A stretch of 64,000 nucleotides of DNA from CAXXOK01 sp964497495 (lineage in GTDB: Bacteria > Bacillota > Clostridia > Christensenellales > Aristaeellaceae), in NCBI GenBank assembly GCA_964497495.1, contig CAZCCZ010000008.1:1-64000 (forward strand), in the 5' to 3' direction. Positions 35,277-43,440 of this stretch are shown here, piece after piece. A program made the translations under genes and the position numbers. Under the pieces are notes generated by a model. The model was not told the origin of the DNA. It saw nothing but the letters and a program-made list of their open reading frames with translations, and searched no databases. Within the stretch, counting starts at the first letter, position 1; each line of letters opens with the position of its first letter.

Positions 35277-38200
35277 TCACGCCTTCCGGATGCCCAGCAC
35301 CGCCTTTTGATCGTTGATCTCCCACTCCTGCGCCGCGGCGCCTTCGGCGGGCGCGCCCGCCTCCAGCGTGACGGCCAGCACGCTCTGCATGATGAACGCC
35401 TTCCCGCTTTCGACGGCTGCGGACAGTTCCGCGTCGGCCTTGTACGTAACGGCGATGCGGTCGGTCACGTCCAGCCCGGCGTCCTTGCGCATGGTTTGCA
35501 GCTTGCTGACTACCTCGCGCTGGTAACCCTCGGCCACCAGTTCCGGCGTCAGGTTGCAGTTGAGCACCACGGTCAGCCCGTTTTCTTCCTGGGAGGCAAA
35601 GCCGGGCTTGTGCGTGGCCTCGGTCAGCACGTCGTCCTTTGTCAGGGTGACTTCCGTATCGTTGATAGTGAAGGTCACGTTCTCGCAGCGGGCGAAGGCG
35701 TCCACCACGTCGTTGCCGTCGGCCTCCTTCAGCCACAGGCCGATCTTCCCCAGCAGCTTGCCGTACTTCGGCCCCAGCGTGCGCAGCTGCGGTTTCAGGT
35801 TATAGGTGGTGAAGGCGCGCGCGTCGTCGGTGAAGATCACCCGTTTCACGTTCAGCTCGTCAGCGGCCAACTCCTCGAAGGCGGGGTCGAAGGCCGTGCC
35901 CTTCACGTACAGGGCGGCCAGCGGCTGGCGCACCTTGAGGCTCGCGGCGTTGCGGCAGGCGCGGCCCAGGCTTACCACCTTCAGCAGCGCGTCCATCTGT
36001 TCGTTGAGTTTCGTGTCGATCCGGTCTTCCTCCTCCTCCGGGAACCGGCACAGGTGCACGCTCTCGGGCGCGGAAGCGTCCACCGAGCGCACGAGGTTCT
36101 GGTAAATTTCCTCGCTGACGAACGGCACGAACGGCGCGATGACCTTGGCGAGGGTCACGAGCACGGTGTAAAGCGTAACGAACGCGGCTTCCTTGGTGTC
36201 GTCCATGCCCTTGCCCCAGAAACGCTCGCGGCCCCGGCGCACGTACCAGTTGCTCAGCTCGTCCACGAAATCGCCGATCGCGTTGGCGGGCTCCGGGATG
36301 CGGTAGTGGGTCAGGTCATCGTCCACCTGTTTTACCAGCTGGTTAAGGCGGCTTAAAATCCATTTGTCCATCAGCGTCAGCGAAACCCTGCCGATGTCGT
36401 GCTCCTTGGGGTCGAACGCGTCGATGTTGGCGTAAAGCACGAAGAAGGCGTAGGTGTTCCACAGCGTCGCCATAAACTTGCGCTGCCCCTCGCTGACCGC
36501 CTTGTCGCTGAAACGGCAGGGCAGCCACGGCGCGCCCGCGGTGAAGAAATACCAGCGCACGGCGTCCGCGCCCTGCTTGTCCAGCACGCTCCACGGGTCC
36601 ACCACGTTGCCCAGATGCTTGCTCATCTTCCGGCCGTTCTCGTCCTGCACGTGGCCCATGACGATACAGTTTTCAAACGGGGAGCGGTTGAAAATCAGCG
36701 TGCCGATGGCCATCAGGGAATAGAACCACCCGCGGGTTTGGTCCACCGCCTCGCTGATGAAATCCGCCGGGAAGCGGTTGGCAAAGATATCCTTGTTCTC
36801 AAACGGATAGTGCCATTGCGCGAAGGGCATGCTGCCGCTGTCGTACCAGCAGTCGATCACCTCGGGCACGCGGTGCATGGCTTTGCCGCACTCGGGGCAC
36901 GCGATCTCCACCTGGTCGATGTAGGGGCGGTGCAGCTCGATATCCTCCGGCACGGGCGCGGTGGCCATGGCGCGCAGCTCCTCGCGGGAACCGACCACGT
37001 GGATGTGTCCTTCCGGGCAGACCCACACGGGCAGCGGCGTGCCCCAGTAGCGCTCGCGGGAAAGGGCCCAGTCCACCACGTTGTCCAGGAAGTTGCCGAA
37101 GCGGCCTTCCTTCACGTTGTCCGGGAACCAGTTGACGGTACGGTTGTTGGCCATCAGCTCGTCGTGCAGGGCCGTCATGCGGATAAACCACGTGGAGCGC
37201 GCATAATAAAGCAGCGGCGTGTCGCAACGCCAGCAGAAGGGGTAGTTGTGCGTAAACGGCACCGCGGCAAACAGCAGGCCGCGCGCCTTGAGGTCTTCAA
37301 GCACCTTTTCGTTCACTGCGCCGGTCGGCTCCCCCGCCCAGGGCGTGCCGTCCACGAACGCGCCCTGCGCGTTGACCAGCTGTACGAAAGGCAGGTTGTA
37401 CGCACGGCCCACGCGGTTGTCGTCCTCGCCGAAGGCGGGCGCCAGATGCACGATGCCGCTGCCGTCGGTGAGCGACACGTAATCGTCGCTGACCACGTAC
37501 CAGCCCTTTTCCTTCGGGTAGATCACCCCGTCGAAGCGGTAGAGCGGCTCGTATTCCATACCCACCAGCTTGCTGCCGGGCATGGTTTGCACCGTTTTCC
37601 CGTCTTTGGCTTTCTCCCCGAACACCGCGTCGATCAGCGCCTGGGCCAGATAGTAGGTGTCCCCGTCCAGAACGAAAGCCGCGTACGTCTCTTTGGCGTT
37701 CACACAAAGGGCCACGTTGCTGGGCAGCGTCCACGGCGTGGTCGTCCAGGCGAGGATGTAGGCGTGCTCGCGCCCTTTGACCCGGAAACGCACGAACGCG
37801 GAGACGTCGCTGACTTCCTTGTAGCCCTGCGCCACCTCGTGGCTGGAAAGCGCGGTGCCGCAGCGGGGGCAGTAGGGCACGGTCTTGAAGCCCTTGTAGA
37901 GCAGCCCCTTCTTCCAGATTTCCTTGAGGCTCCACCATTCGGACTCGATGTAATCGTCGTGGTAGGTCACATAGGGATGCTCCATATCCGCCCAGAAGGC
38001 CACGCGGTCGCTCATGTCCTCCCATTCGTGCTGGTACTTCCACACGCTTTCTTTGCACTTTTTAATGAACGGCTCGATGCCGTACTTCTCGATGGCGGGC
38101 TTGCCGTCCAGGTGCAGCGCGTGCTCCACCTCCAGCTCCACCGGCAGGCCGTGGGTGTCCCATCCAGCCTTGCGCAGCACGTCCTGCCCTTTCATGGCGT

Positions 38201-38414
38201 GGAAGCGCGGAATCAAATCCTTGATGGCGCGGGTTTCGATATGGCCGATGTGCGGACGGCCGTTGGCCGTGGGCGGGCCGTCGAAGAACGTGAAGCGTTC
38301 GTTCCCCTCGTTCAGGTGAAAGGACTTTTCGATGATGCCTTCCTTTTTCCAGAAATCCAGCACCTGTTTCTCGCGCCCCACGAAGTCCATATCCGTCGAA
38401 ACCTTCCGGTACAT
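35277..38414 (-). CDS. ileS: Isoleucyl-tRNA synthetase, type 2 (KMSKH)
   Basis: IleRS charges tRNA-Ile. The 1045-residue protein has PHIGH at residues 54-58 and GWDTHGLPVE. The editing (CP1) domain follows with AWTTTPWTLPSN, then GRKMSKHLGN and an anticodon-binding tail. KMSKH and the long length mark the eukaryote-like type 2 enzymes. ATG 38414 follows GGAGGG. The 53-codon in-frame extension upstream is really the T-box leader. A T-box riboswitch and promoter precede the gene. In Bacillus ileS directly follows divIVA; here crcB and a VOC gene separate the two. Confidence 0.98.
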   Translation of the reverse strand: MYRKVSTDMDFVGREKQVLDFWKKEGIIEKSFHLNEGNERFTFFDGPPTANGRPHIGHIETRAIKDLIPRFHAMKGQDVLRKAGWDTHGLPVELEVEHALHLDGKPAIEKYGIEPFIKKCKESVWKYQHEWEDMSDRVAFWADMEHPYVTYHDDYIESEWWSLKEIWKKGLLYKGFKTVPYCPRCGTALSSHEVAQGYKEVSDVSAFVRFRVKGREHAYILAWTTTPWTLPSNVALCVNAKETYAAFVLDGDTYYLAQALIDAVFGEKAKDGKTVQTMPGSKLVGMEYEPLYRFDGVIYPKEKGWYVVSDDYVSLTDGSGIVHLAPAFGEDDNRVGRAYNLPFVQLVNAQGAFVDGTPWAGEPTGAVNEKVLEDLKARGLLFAAVPFTHNYPFCWRCDTPLLYYARSTWFIRMTALHDELMANNRTVNWFPDNVKEGRFGNFLDNVVDWALSRERYWGTPLPVWVCPEGHIHVVGSREELRAMATAPVPEDIELHRPYIDQVEIACPECGKAMHRVPEVIDCWYDSGSMPFAQWHYPFENKDIFANRFPADFISEAVDQTRGWFYSLMAIGTLIFNRSPFENCIVMGHVQDENGRKMSKHLGNVVDPWSVLDKQGADAVRWYFFTAGAPWLPCRFSDKAVSEGQRKFMATLWNTYAFFVLYANIDAFDPKEHDIGRVSLTLMDKWILSRLNQLVKQVDDDLTHYRIPEPANAIGDFVDELSNWYVRRGRERFWGKGMDDTKEAAFVTLYTVLVTLAKVIAPFVPFVSEEIYQNLVRSVDASAPESVHLCRFPEEEEDRIDTKLNEQMDALLKVVSLGRACRNAASLKVRQPLAALYVKGTAFDPAFEELAADELNVKRVIFTDDARAFTTYNLKPQLRTLGPKYGKLLGKIGLWLKEADGNDVVDAFARCENVTFTINDTEVTLTKDDVLTEATHKPGFASQEENGLTVVLNCNLTPELVAEGYQREVVSKLQTMRKDAGLDVTDRIAVTYKADAELSAAVESGKAFIMQSVLAVTLEAGAPAEGAAAQEWEINDQKAVLGIRKA

Positions 38415-38445
38415 GCCGTTCCCTCCATGCTGTTCGTTCGGGCAG

Positions 38446-38702
38446 AAAAAAACCGTCCCTGTTACGGGACGGAAATATCTTTCCGCGGTACCACCCATGT
38501 TGACGAAGGGGCCTGCGCCCGCCCGTCCTCTTATGCGCTCTGTAACGGGAGCCCCCGCGCCGCCCTGCGGCAAGCCGTCGGGCGTCGTGCTCCGGAGTGA
38601 TTCGACTGCGCGCCCCTCCGCCCGGCTTCCACCGCCCCGGGTTCGCTTGGGTCGGGTTTCGCGCGTCCGTCTCCGTCATCGCGTGCATCCGCTTTCGCGG
38701 AT
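38446..38702 (-). promoter_or_regulatory. T-box riboswitch (Ile, specifier ATC)
   Basis: On the minus strand the universal T-box TGGGTGGTACCGCGG is at 38483-38497. A terminator stem (38453-38459 with 38466-38472) followed by seven T residues (38446-38452) comes next. Upstream, GAATCACTCCGGAGC contains the Ile specifier codon ATC (38599-38601) in the normal specifier-loop context. Uncharged tRNA-Ile would stabilise the antiterminator and switch on ileS. Confidence 0.96.
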
Positions 38703-38708
38703 AGGAGC

Positions 38709-38737
38709 ATTATACTAGCGGGAAGGGGGTTTGTAAA
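38709..38737 (-). promoter_or_regulatory. SigA promoter of the T-box leader
   Basis: The minus strand reads TTTACA (38732-38737), a 17-base spacer and TATAAT (38709-38714), immediately before T-box stem I. Confidence 0.8.
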
Positions 38738-38811
38738 GAGGGGATCGGTAAAACCGACCGGTTTTTACGGCGTTCGCGGTTCGGCAGCCGCTCCGGCGTC
38801 ACCGCCACGCG

Positions 38812-39177
38812 TTACGCGGCCAGCGCTCTTCCGGCGATCACAGCCAGAACGCTCAGCAGCACGCTGAGGACGATATAACCGACTCCGGCCCCTATTCTTC
38901 CCGCGTCGAACAGGCGCGCAGTCTCCAGCGCGAAGGTGGAAAACGTCGTAAACCCGCCGCAAACGCCGACGCGGAGAAACAGCATCAGTTCCCGGCCGGC
39001 ATTCGGTCGCGCGGCGGCCAGCCCCGTAAGAAAACCGATCAGCAGCGCGCCCAGTACGTTGATTGCGAGCGTAACGAACGGGAACGCGCCCCTATCCGAC
39101 AACGGGAGCAGGGTGAACAGGTAACGAAAAACGGCGCCGATAAAGCCGCCGGCGCCGACGAGAAAGCACGCAAGCAT
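38812..39177 (-). CDS. crcB: Fluoride exporter CrcB/Fluc
   Basis: The 121-residue four-helix membrane channel expels fluoride. It has the family motifs GGFIGAVFRY, INVLGALLIGF and GGFTTFSTFALE (Phe box and sodium-site region). ATG 39177 follows GGGAGGG. In-frame residues upstream are part of the leader. It works as a dual-topology dimer in many bacteria. Only one crcB copy is seen here, which fits a homodimer. A fluoride riboswitch lies in its leader, so expression should rise with fluoride. Confidence 0.96.
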   Translation of the reverse strand: MLACFLVGAGGFIGAVFRYLFTLLPLSDRGAFPFVTLAINVLGALLIGFLTGLAAARPNAGRELMLFLRVGVCGGFTTFSTFALETARLFDAGRIGAGVGYIVLSVLLSVLAVIAGRALAA

Positions 39178-39215
39178 AGAAACCCTCCCGCGACAGAGCC
39201 GATGAGCTCTCGTTA

Positions 39216-39278
39216 TGGTAGAAGTCATCAGCCGTCACGGCGGTTTAGGAAACATCCACGGGAGAACTTCATTCCCGA
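39216..39278 (-). promoter_or_regulatory. Fluoride riboswitch (crcB motif)
   Basis: On the minus strand GGGAATGAAGTTCTCCC is followed by AAACCGCCGTGACGGC and TGATGACTTCTACC. This matches the crcB-motif layout, including the pseudoknot pairing of AAGT with ACTT. Downstream, an AGAGC/GCTCT hairpin (about 39196-39210) lies before the ribosome site and may be the expression platform. Confidence 0.93.
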
Positions 39279-39281
39279 ATC

Positions 39282-39310
39282 ATCATAAAGCCGGTTCCCG
39301 GCTCTGTCAA
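39282..39310 (-). promoter_or_regulatory. SigA promoter of crcB
   Basis: The minus strand reads a perfect TTGACA (39305-39310), a 17-base spacer and TATGAT (39282-39287). The -35 overlaps the last codons of the VOC gene. Confidence 0.85.
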
Positions 39311-39762
39311 TCGCCCTTTTTCCAGTTTTGCAGCTCGATCACGTTGCCTTCCGGGTCTTTTGCGTAGACGAACGTCGCTTCCACGCCGCCCGGGTAGGCC
39401 GCGCGCACCAGCTCGCCGTACCGGCTGCCGCCCGCGCGGATGACCTCCGCCAGCGTCCGCTCCACGTCGTCCACCTCGAAGGCGATGTGCCCGAAGCCCG
39501 GCCGGTTGATGACGGGTGGCAGGCCTTCCGTTTCCGGCTCATATTGGAATATTTCCAGCGTCGGGTGGTCGTCCCCGTAGCCGGGCAGTAGCAGGTGTTC
39601 GCCTGTGATGCACGCACCTTCCAGCCCCGTGAGCCGGTCCAGCCACGGTCCTTTCAGGTTGCGCGTCTCCCCGATACTCCTGCAGCCCAGCACGTCTTTA
39701 TAAAAGACGATCAGTTTTTCCGCGTTATTCGCGATCAGATTGGTGTGGGCGTACCGAATCAT
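39307..39762 (-). CDS. VOC (glyoxalase/bleomycin-resistance) family protein
   Basis: The 151-residue protein has two beta-alpha-beta-beta-beta modules. His6 in YAHTNL, Glu in TLEIFQYE, His in FGHIAFEVDD and Glu in GNVIELQNW occupy the usual four metal-ligand positions. It may be a glyoxalase I-like isomerase or a dioxygenase; the substrate is unknown. ATG 39762 follows GGGAGGA. Residues read further upstream belong to the gap after divIVA. It splits divIVA from ileS together with crcB. Confidence 0.85.
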   Translation of the reverse strand: MIRYAHTNLIANNAEKLIVFYKDVLGCRSIGETRNLKGPWLDRLTGLEGACITGEHLLLPGYGDDHPTLEIFQYEPETEGLPPVINRPGFGHIAFEVDDVERTLAEVIRAGGSRYGELVRAAYPGGVEATFVYAKDPEGNVIELQNWKKGD

Positions 39763-39871
39763 GGTTTCCTCCCGCGTAAAAGCCGCCTTCCCACGCGGCA
39801 ACGCAAACGCCGGATTCCCCCGCGTTTGCATCGCCGCACGTTCCGGCGGCCCGTATGCCACGCGCCGTTTC

Positions 39872-40393
39872 CTACTTCTTGTTGGAAAACAGCGAAGCTT
39901 TGCTGTCCAGCAGATCCTTTTGCTCCTCGATAAGCGCCAGAAGGCCCTTCTTGTACTCGGCAGCGGACTCGCGCAGGGTTTCAAGACTCTTTTCCAGCGT
40001 GTCCTTCTCCTCGTTGGCGCTGCTCAGGATGCCGTCGGCCTTGTCCTGCGCCTCTTTCACGATGATCTCCGCTTTGTGCTTGGCATCCTCTACCGCGCCG
40101 TCCGCCAGCTTCTGCGCGTTGATGAGGATGGATTCCAGCGTCTGGGTCGTCTTACCGACGGGCGCTTCCTCCGCGGGCCGCACTTCCGGCGCTACGGGCT
40201 TTACGGCGTTGACCGCCACTTCCGCTTCCTTGCGCGCCTTGGCCAGGTCGGCCTCCAGTTTGGCGATGCGATCCTGCATGGCGACCATCTCGTCGCAGAT
40301 CTGATCCAGGTACTGATCCACGTCGTAGGGGTCGTACCCCGCGCCCTTATAGGCAAACTCCTTTTGTTCGATGTCCGATACGGTAATGGCCAT
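39872..40393 (-). CDS. divIVA: Cell-division protein DivIVA
   Basis: DivIVA binds curved membrane at poles and septa and recruits partners. The 173-residue protein has the N-terminal lipid-binding region ending in GYDPYDVDQYLDQI, a first coiled coil (about residues 32-60), a Pro/Val/Glu linker (64-80) and a second long coiled coil (about 83-165). ATG 40393 follows AAAGGAG. It is the last gene of the yggS-sepF-yggT-ylmH-divIVA series, 27 bases after ylmH. Confidence 0.95.
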   Translation of the reverse strand: MAITVSDIEQKEFAYKGAGYDPYDVDQYLDQICDEMVAMQDRIAKLEADLAKARKEAEVAVNAVKPVAPEVRPAEEAPVGKTTQTLESILINAQKLADGAVEDAKHKAEIIVKEAQDKADGILSSANEEKDTLEKSLETLRESAAEYKKGLLALIEEQKDLLDSKASLFSNKK

Positions 40394-40420
40394 GCTGAGT
40401 TGCTCCTTTCGACTGGTGAT

Positions 40421-41176
40421 TTACCGGGAAGCGCCGAAGCGCGCGTATCGCACGGGAATGCGGCCTTTGCGGGTTTCGCCGCCGAATTCGTCGATCCGCA
40501 GGCGTCCGTAGCCCCGGACCGAGATCGCGTCGCCCGCTTCCACCCGAGCGTCGGGGCGCAGCGTGGGCGCGTGGCGCAGTTTCACCGCGCCGGATTCGAT
40601 CAACTCCGCGGCGGCTCCGCGGGAAAGGCCGAACCCTTCGGCTACGATCGCGTCCAGCCTGGGGGACGGCACGGTGCCGCGCCTTGGCTCGCCTTCCGGT
40701 ACAGCCAGTTCGGGCGGGCCGTCCGTTATGGTCACGGCCAGTTTCGCGCGTCCGGCTTCCCGCAGGCTCTGGGAGATCATCCCGGCCAGCGATGCGTCCA
40801 CGAACAGGAAAGCCCGGTCCCCGTTCGGCACGATGTCCCCCACGCGGTTGCGCTGCACGCCCAAGCCCATCACAGCGCCCAGAAGGTCCCGGTGTTCGGG
40901 CGCCTTCTGCAAATGCCAGCGAATCTCCAACGCCGAAACCGGAAAGGGCTCCGGCTCCACGTCTTTGGGGTGGAACCTCGCTACGGCGCGCTCCGCATCC
41001 CCGTAGCCTCCGAAGAGGTCGAAAACGACGCCCGCACGCCCGGCCGCGGCTTTCGCCAGCACGGCCTCGGGCGGGGTGAGGAACGGGGTAAACCGGCAGC
41101 GGTTCTGCGAGCCGGCTTCCTCCGCCAGTTCCAGCAAGCGGCTGAAAGCGGCGGGCAGTTCGTTACCCCGAGGCAT
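40421..41176 (-). CDS. ylmH: YlmH-type S4-domain RNA-binding protein
   Basis: The 251-residue protein has an N-terminal YlmH domain (FTPFLTPPEAVLAKA, VVFDLFGGYGDAERAVARF, then LLGAVMGLGVQRNRVGDI). A C-terminal S4 fold follows (about residues 175-235) with SPRLDAIVAEGFGLSR and AGDAISVRGYGRL. Relatives bind the ribosome and help rescue stalled large subunits. The start shares one base with the yggT stop. Its position between yggT and divIVA is the conserved Firmicute order. Confidence 0.94.
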   Translation of the reverse strand: MPRGNELPAAFSRLLELAEEAGSQNRCRFTPFLTPPEAVLAKAAAGRAGVVFDLFGGYGDAERAVARFHPKDVEPEPFPVSALEIRWHLQKAPEHRDLLGAVMGLGVQRNRVGDIVPNGDRAFLFVDASLAGMISQSLREAGRAKLAVTITDGPPELAVPEGEPRRGTVPSPRLDAIVAEGFGLSRGAAAELIESGAVKLRHAPTLRPDARVEAGDAISVRGYGRLRIDEFGGETRKGRIPVRYARFGASR

Positions 41177-41466
41177 TACAGCAGGATATTACGAAGAAGC
41201 CCCAGCAGCCAGGCGGCGATCTCCAACAGTAGCCAGAGCAAAAGAGGCGAAAAATCAAGACGCAGATTGCCCAGCTTCGGGAAGGTCCTGTTCAGCCACG
41301 TACGAACGGGCGCGAGGACCGGTTCGATATACTTACCCGCCAGAAGCGTGTACTTGTTCTGCGGAATGAGCATCGACATGATCACGTAGATAATCAGCAC
41401 CCAGCCCGCGATGTCCACCAGAAAGATCAGGATATTGAAAATGACGTTCAACAGTCCTACGAGCAT
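41176..41466 (-). CDS. YggT-family membrane protein
   Basis: The 96-residue protein has two hydrophobic helices (about residues 8-32 and 70-92) separated by a short loop with LAPVRTWLNRTFPKLGNLRLDFSP. The loop's RxxxP...DFSP pattern is characteristic of YggT (YlmG). Relatives take part in septum or membrane organisation, and the exact activity is unknown. ATG 41466 follows GGGAGGA. It lies 62 bases after sepF and overlaps ylmH by 1 base. Confidence 0.93.
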   Translation of the reverse strand: MLVGLLNVIFNILIFLVDIAGWVLIIYVIMSMLIPQNKYTLLAGKYIEPVLAPVRTWLNRTFPKLGNLRLDFSPLLLWLLLEIAAWLLGLLRNILL

Positions 41467-41528
41467 CGGTATTCCTCCCGTATCCGTCGTTGATCGTTCG
41501 TTGCGTCACGCGGGGCGGTCCCGCGGGT

Positions 41529-42644
41529 TCAGTTGGCCGCGGCGGCGGTTTCGTAACCCTTCCAGTAAGCGCCCTGCGCGTCGTAGGCGGCGTGCCTCGG
41601 CCGGGGTTCGACGGGCTGGGCCTGATAGGCGCCCGTATCCGCGTCCGCGGCAAAACCGGCGTCCGGTTGCGCGGCGTACTGCGGGGTGGCGGCGTAATCC
41701 GCGTTGGGCTGCGCCGCGTATTGCGGTGCCTGCGGAACGGCCGCGTAGCCGGTGTTAGGCTGCTGCGCGTATCCGTACCCCGGCGCACCGTACTGCGCCT
41801 GCGGGGCGGCCGCGTAGCCCGCGTTGGGTTGCGCCGCATATTGCGGAGCCTGCGGAGCGGCCGCGTAACCTTGCTGCTGCGCGTAGCCGTATCCCGGCGC
41901 GCCCGCGCCGTACGCGGCGTAACCGGTTCCGTAGTCGGCGCGGCGGTAGCCCTGCGCCTCGGCGGCAGTGTATTTCTGCATGGCCGGGTCGACGACCACG
42001 TATACGGACGGCGAGGAAATCAGGTAGATGCCCCGCTGGGAAATTTTGTTGAGGCGGCAGCCCAGCGTGTAGGCCGCGCCGCTTAACATGTCCACGCAAC
42101 GCTGGCGTTCGCTGTCGTTGGCGATGAACTCCATGTTCAGGAAAACCGACGCGTTGGATTTGATATATTCGATCACCTTGGTGCATTCGTTACGGTTACG
42201 CAGAAGCACCACGTACTCCACGTGCGCGTACAGGTTGCCCTCCGGCCCACGGATCAGCCCCGGAAAAGGCAGCACATTGTTCGCCTGCTGCTGCGGTGCC
42301 GTCTGCGGGGCGGCCTGCCCCTGCGGACGGCCGAACTGCTGCATCTGCCGCTGCTGCGCGGCGGCCTGCTGGCGGCGGGCCTGCTCCTCCATCTGCTGAC
42401 GCTGCATTTCCGCCTCGGCCTGCATATCCCGCTGCGACCGGTACGGAACGCGGCCGCCGTACGGATCGTTCGCGTCCGCGGCGAAGCGCTCTTCCTGCGC
42501 GGGCTGCGCCTGCGGCGCGCCGCCGTACGCCTGTTCCGCCTCGGAAGACGCATAATAAGCCCCGCCCGACGCGGCGTTGCCGCCGTGCGTAAAGCGTTCG
42601 GTTCGGTCCGTCAGCCATTCGTTGACCTTCTGGAACATGCCCAA
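41529..42644 (-). CDS. sepF: SepF with long N-terminal linker and repetitive C-terminal tail
   Basis: SepF ties FtsZ filaments to the membrane. The 371-residue protein has the membrane-binding N-terminus (MFQKVNEWL, about residues 3-12), a Gln/Ala/Met-rich linker (about 40-123), and the SepF core (about 138-220, with YVVLLRNRNECTKVIEYI and SERQRCVDMLSGAAYTLG). A 147-residue tail of Tyr/Ala/Gln/Pro/Gly repeats (225-371) then follows. Bacillus SepF is about 150 residues long and stops near the core. TTG 42644 has the better-placed ribosome site (AGGGGGT); ATG 42638 is the alternative. The gene follows yggS by 53 bases. Confidence 0.93.
   Translation of the reverse strand: MGMFQKVNEWLTDRTERFTHGGNAASGGAYYASSEAEQAYGGAPQAQPAQEERFAADANDPYGGRVPYRSQRDMQAEAEMQRQQMEEQARRQQAAAQQRQMQQFGRPQGQAAPQTAPQQQANNVLPFPGLIRGPEGNLYAHVEYVVLLRNRNECTKVIEYIKSNASVFLNMEFIANDSERQRCVDMLSGAAYTLGCRLNKISQRGIYLISSPSVYVVVDPAMQKYTAAEAQGYRRADYGTGYAAYGAGAPGYGYAQQQGYAAAPQAPQYAAQPNAGYAAAPQAQYGAPGYGYAQQPNTGYAAVPQAPQYAAQPNADYAATPQYAAQPDAGFAADADTGAYQAQPVEPRPRHAAYDAQGAYWKGYETAAAAN
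41676..41903 (-). repeat. Tandem coding repeat in the SepF tail (2 x 38 residues)
   Basis: Two neighbouring units, residues 248-285 and 286-323, share the order GAPGYGYAQQ, GYAA-PQAPQYAAQPNA and YAA-P. They are clearly related at both protein and DNA level. Confidence 0.8.
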
Positions 42645-42697
42645 GCGTCGTACCCCCTAAAACCAGATCGGCGTGGTTAGCCGGCATAGCGGCCGGT

Positions 42698-43426
42698 TCA
42701 CGCCCCGCGGTAAAGCGCGGTGCCCACGCGCACCATGGTGGCACCCTCGCGCGCGGCGATCGCGTAATCGTGGCTCATGCCCATGGAGAGTTCCTCCATC
42801 GCAACGCCCGGAATCGCTTCCTGCCGGAGCCTGTCAAACAGCGTGCGCATGCGGCGGAAATAACGGGCAAGCTGTTCTTCGTCGTCCGTCAGCGGCATGA
42901 TCGCCATCAGCCCGCGGATACGGATATCCGGATAATCCTTCATGCGGCGCAGGAAAGGCCGAACCTCGTCCTCCGCAAGTCCCGCCTTCTGGGTTTCCCC
43001 GGCGATGTTCACCTGTACCAGCGCAGGCAGTTCCAGCCCGCGCCGGTCCGCGCGGCGTTCGATTTCTTCCGCGAGGGCGAGCCTGTCCAGCGAGTGGAGC
43101 ATCCATACAAATTCCATTATATCTTTAACTTTGTTGGTTTGCAACCGTCCAATCCAATGCAGCCGCAATTTCGGGTCGATTTTGGGTAATTTTGGCAGCG
43201 CGGTCTGCGCGCGGTTCTCCCCGACGTCCTCCACGCCCAACGCCGCGAGGCGGTTGATCACGGCGGGGGCGACCGTTTTGGTCACGGCCACGAGCCTCGC
43301 GGGCGGCGCGTCCCCGTAGCGGTTCGCCGCCAGAACGCGCCGTACCTCCGCCACGTTGGCCCGCAGGGTCTCATCCGGGATATCCCCCAAAAGCGCGGGC
43401 TGCCCCGCGGGATTCCGGTTTTCCAT
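42698..43426 (-). CDS. yggS: PLP homeostasis protein YggS/PLPBP
   Basis: The 242-residue TIM-barrel protein binds pyridoxal phosphate through Lys50 (LVAVTKTV). It shows GVEDVGENRAQ, HWIGRLQTNKVK, VNIAGETQKAG, and the phosphate-binding LSMGMSHDYAIAAREGATMVRVGTALYG-type ending (here FR/YRGA). It balances free PLP rather than catalysing a turnover reaction. ATG 43426 follows GAGGCG. Upstream residues in this frame come from the HlyD-like gene. It equals ylmE of the Bacillus division cluster. Confidence 0.95.
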   Translation of the reverse strand: MENRNPAGQPALLGDIPDETLRANVAEVRRVLAANRYGDAPPARLVAVTKTVAPAVINRLAALGVEDVGENRAQTALPKLPKIDPKLRLHWIGRLQTNKVKDIMEFVWMLHSLDRLALAEEIERRADRRGLELPALVQVNIAGETQKAGLAEDEVRPFLRRMKDYPDIRIRGLMAIMPLTDDEEQLARYFRRMRTLFDRLRQEAIPGVAMEELSMGMSHDYAIAAREGATMVRVGTALYRGA

Positions 43427-43440
43427 ATCCGTTTCGCCTC

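Noticed and set aside
38415..38573. 53-residue N-terminal extension of IleRS
   Set aside because: The bases are the T-box antiterminator and terminator, and ATG 38414 has a strong ribosome site.
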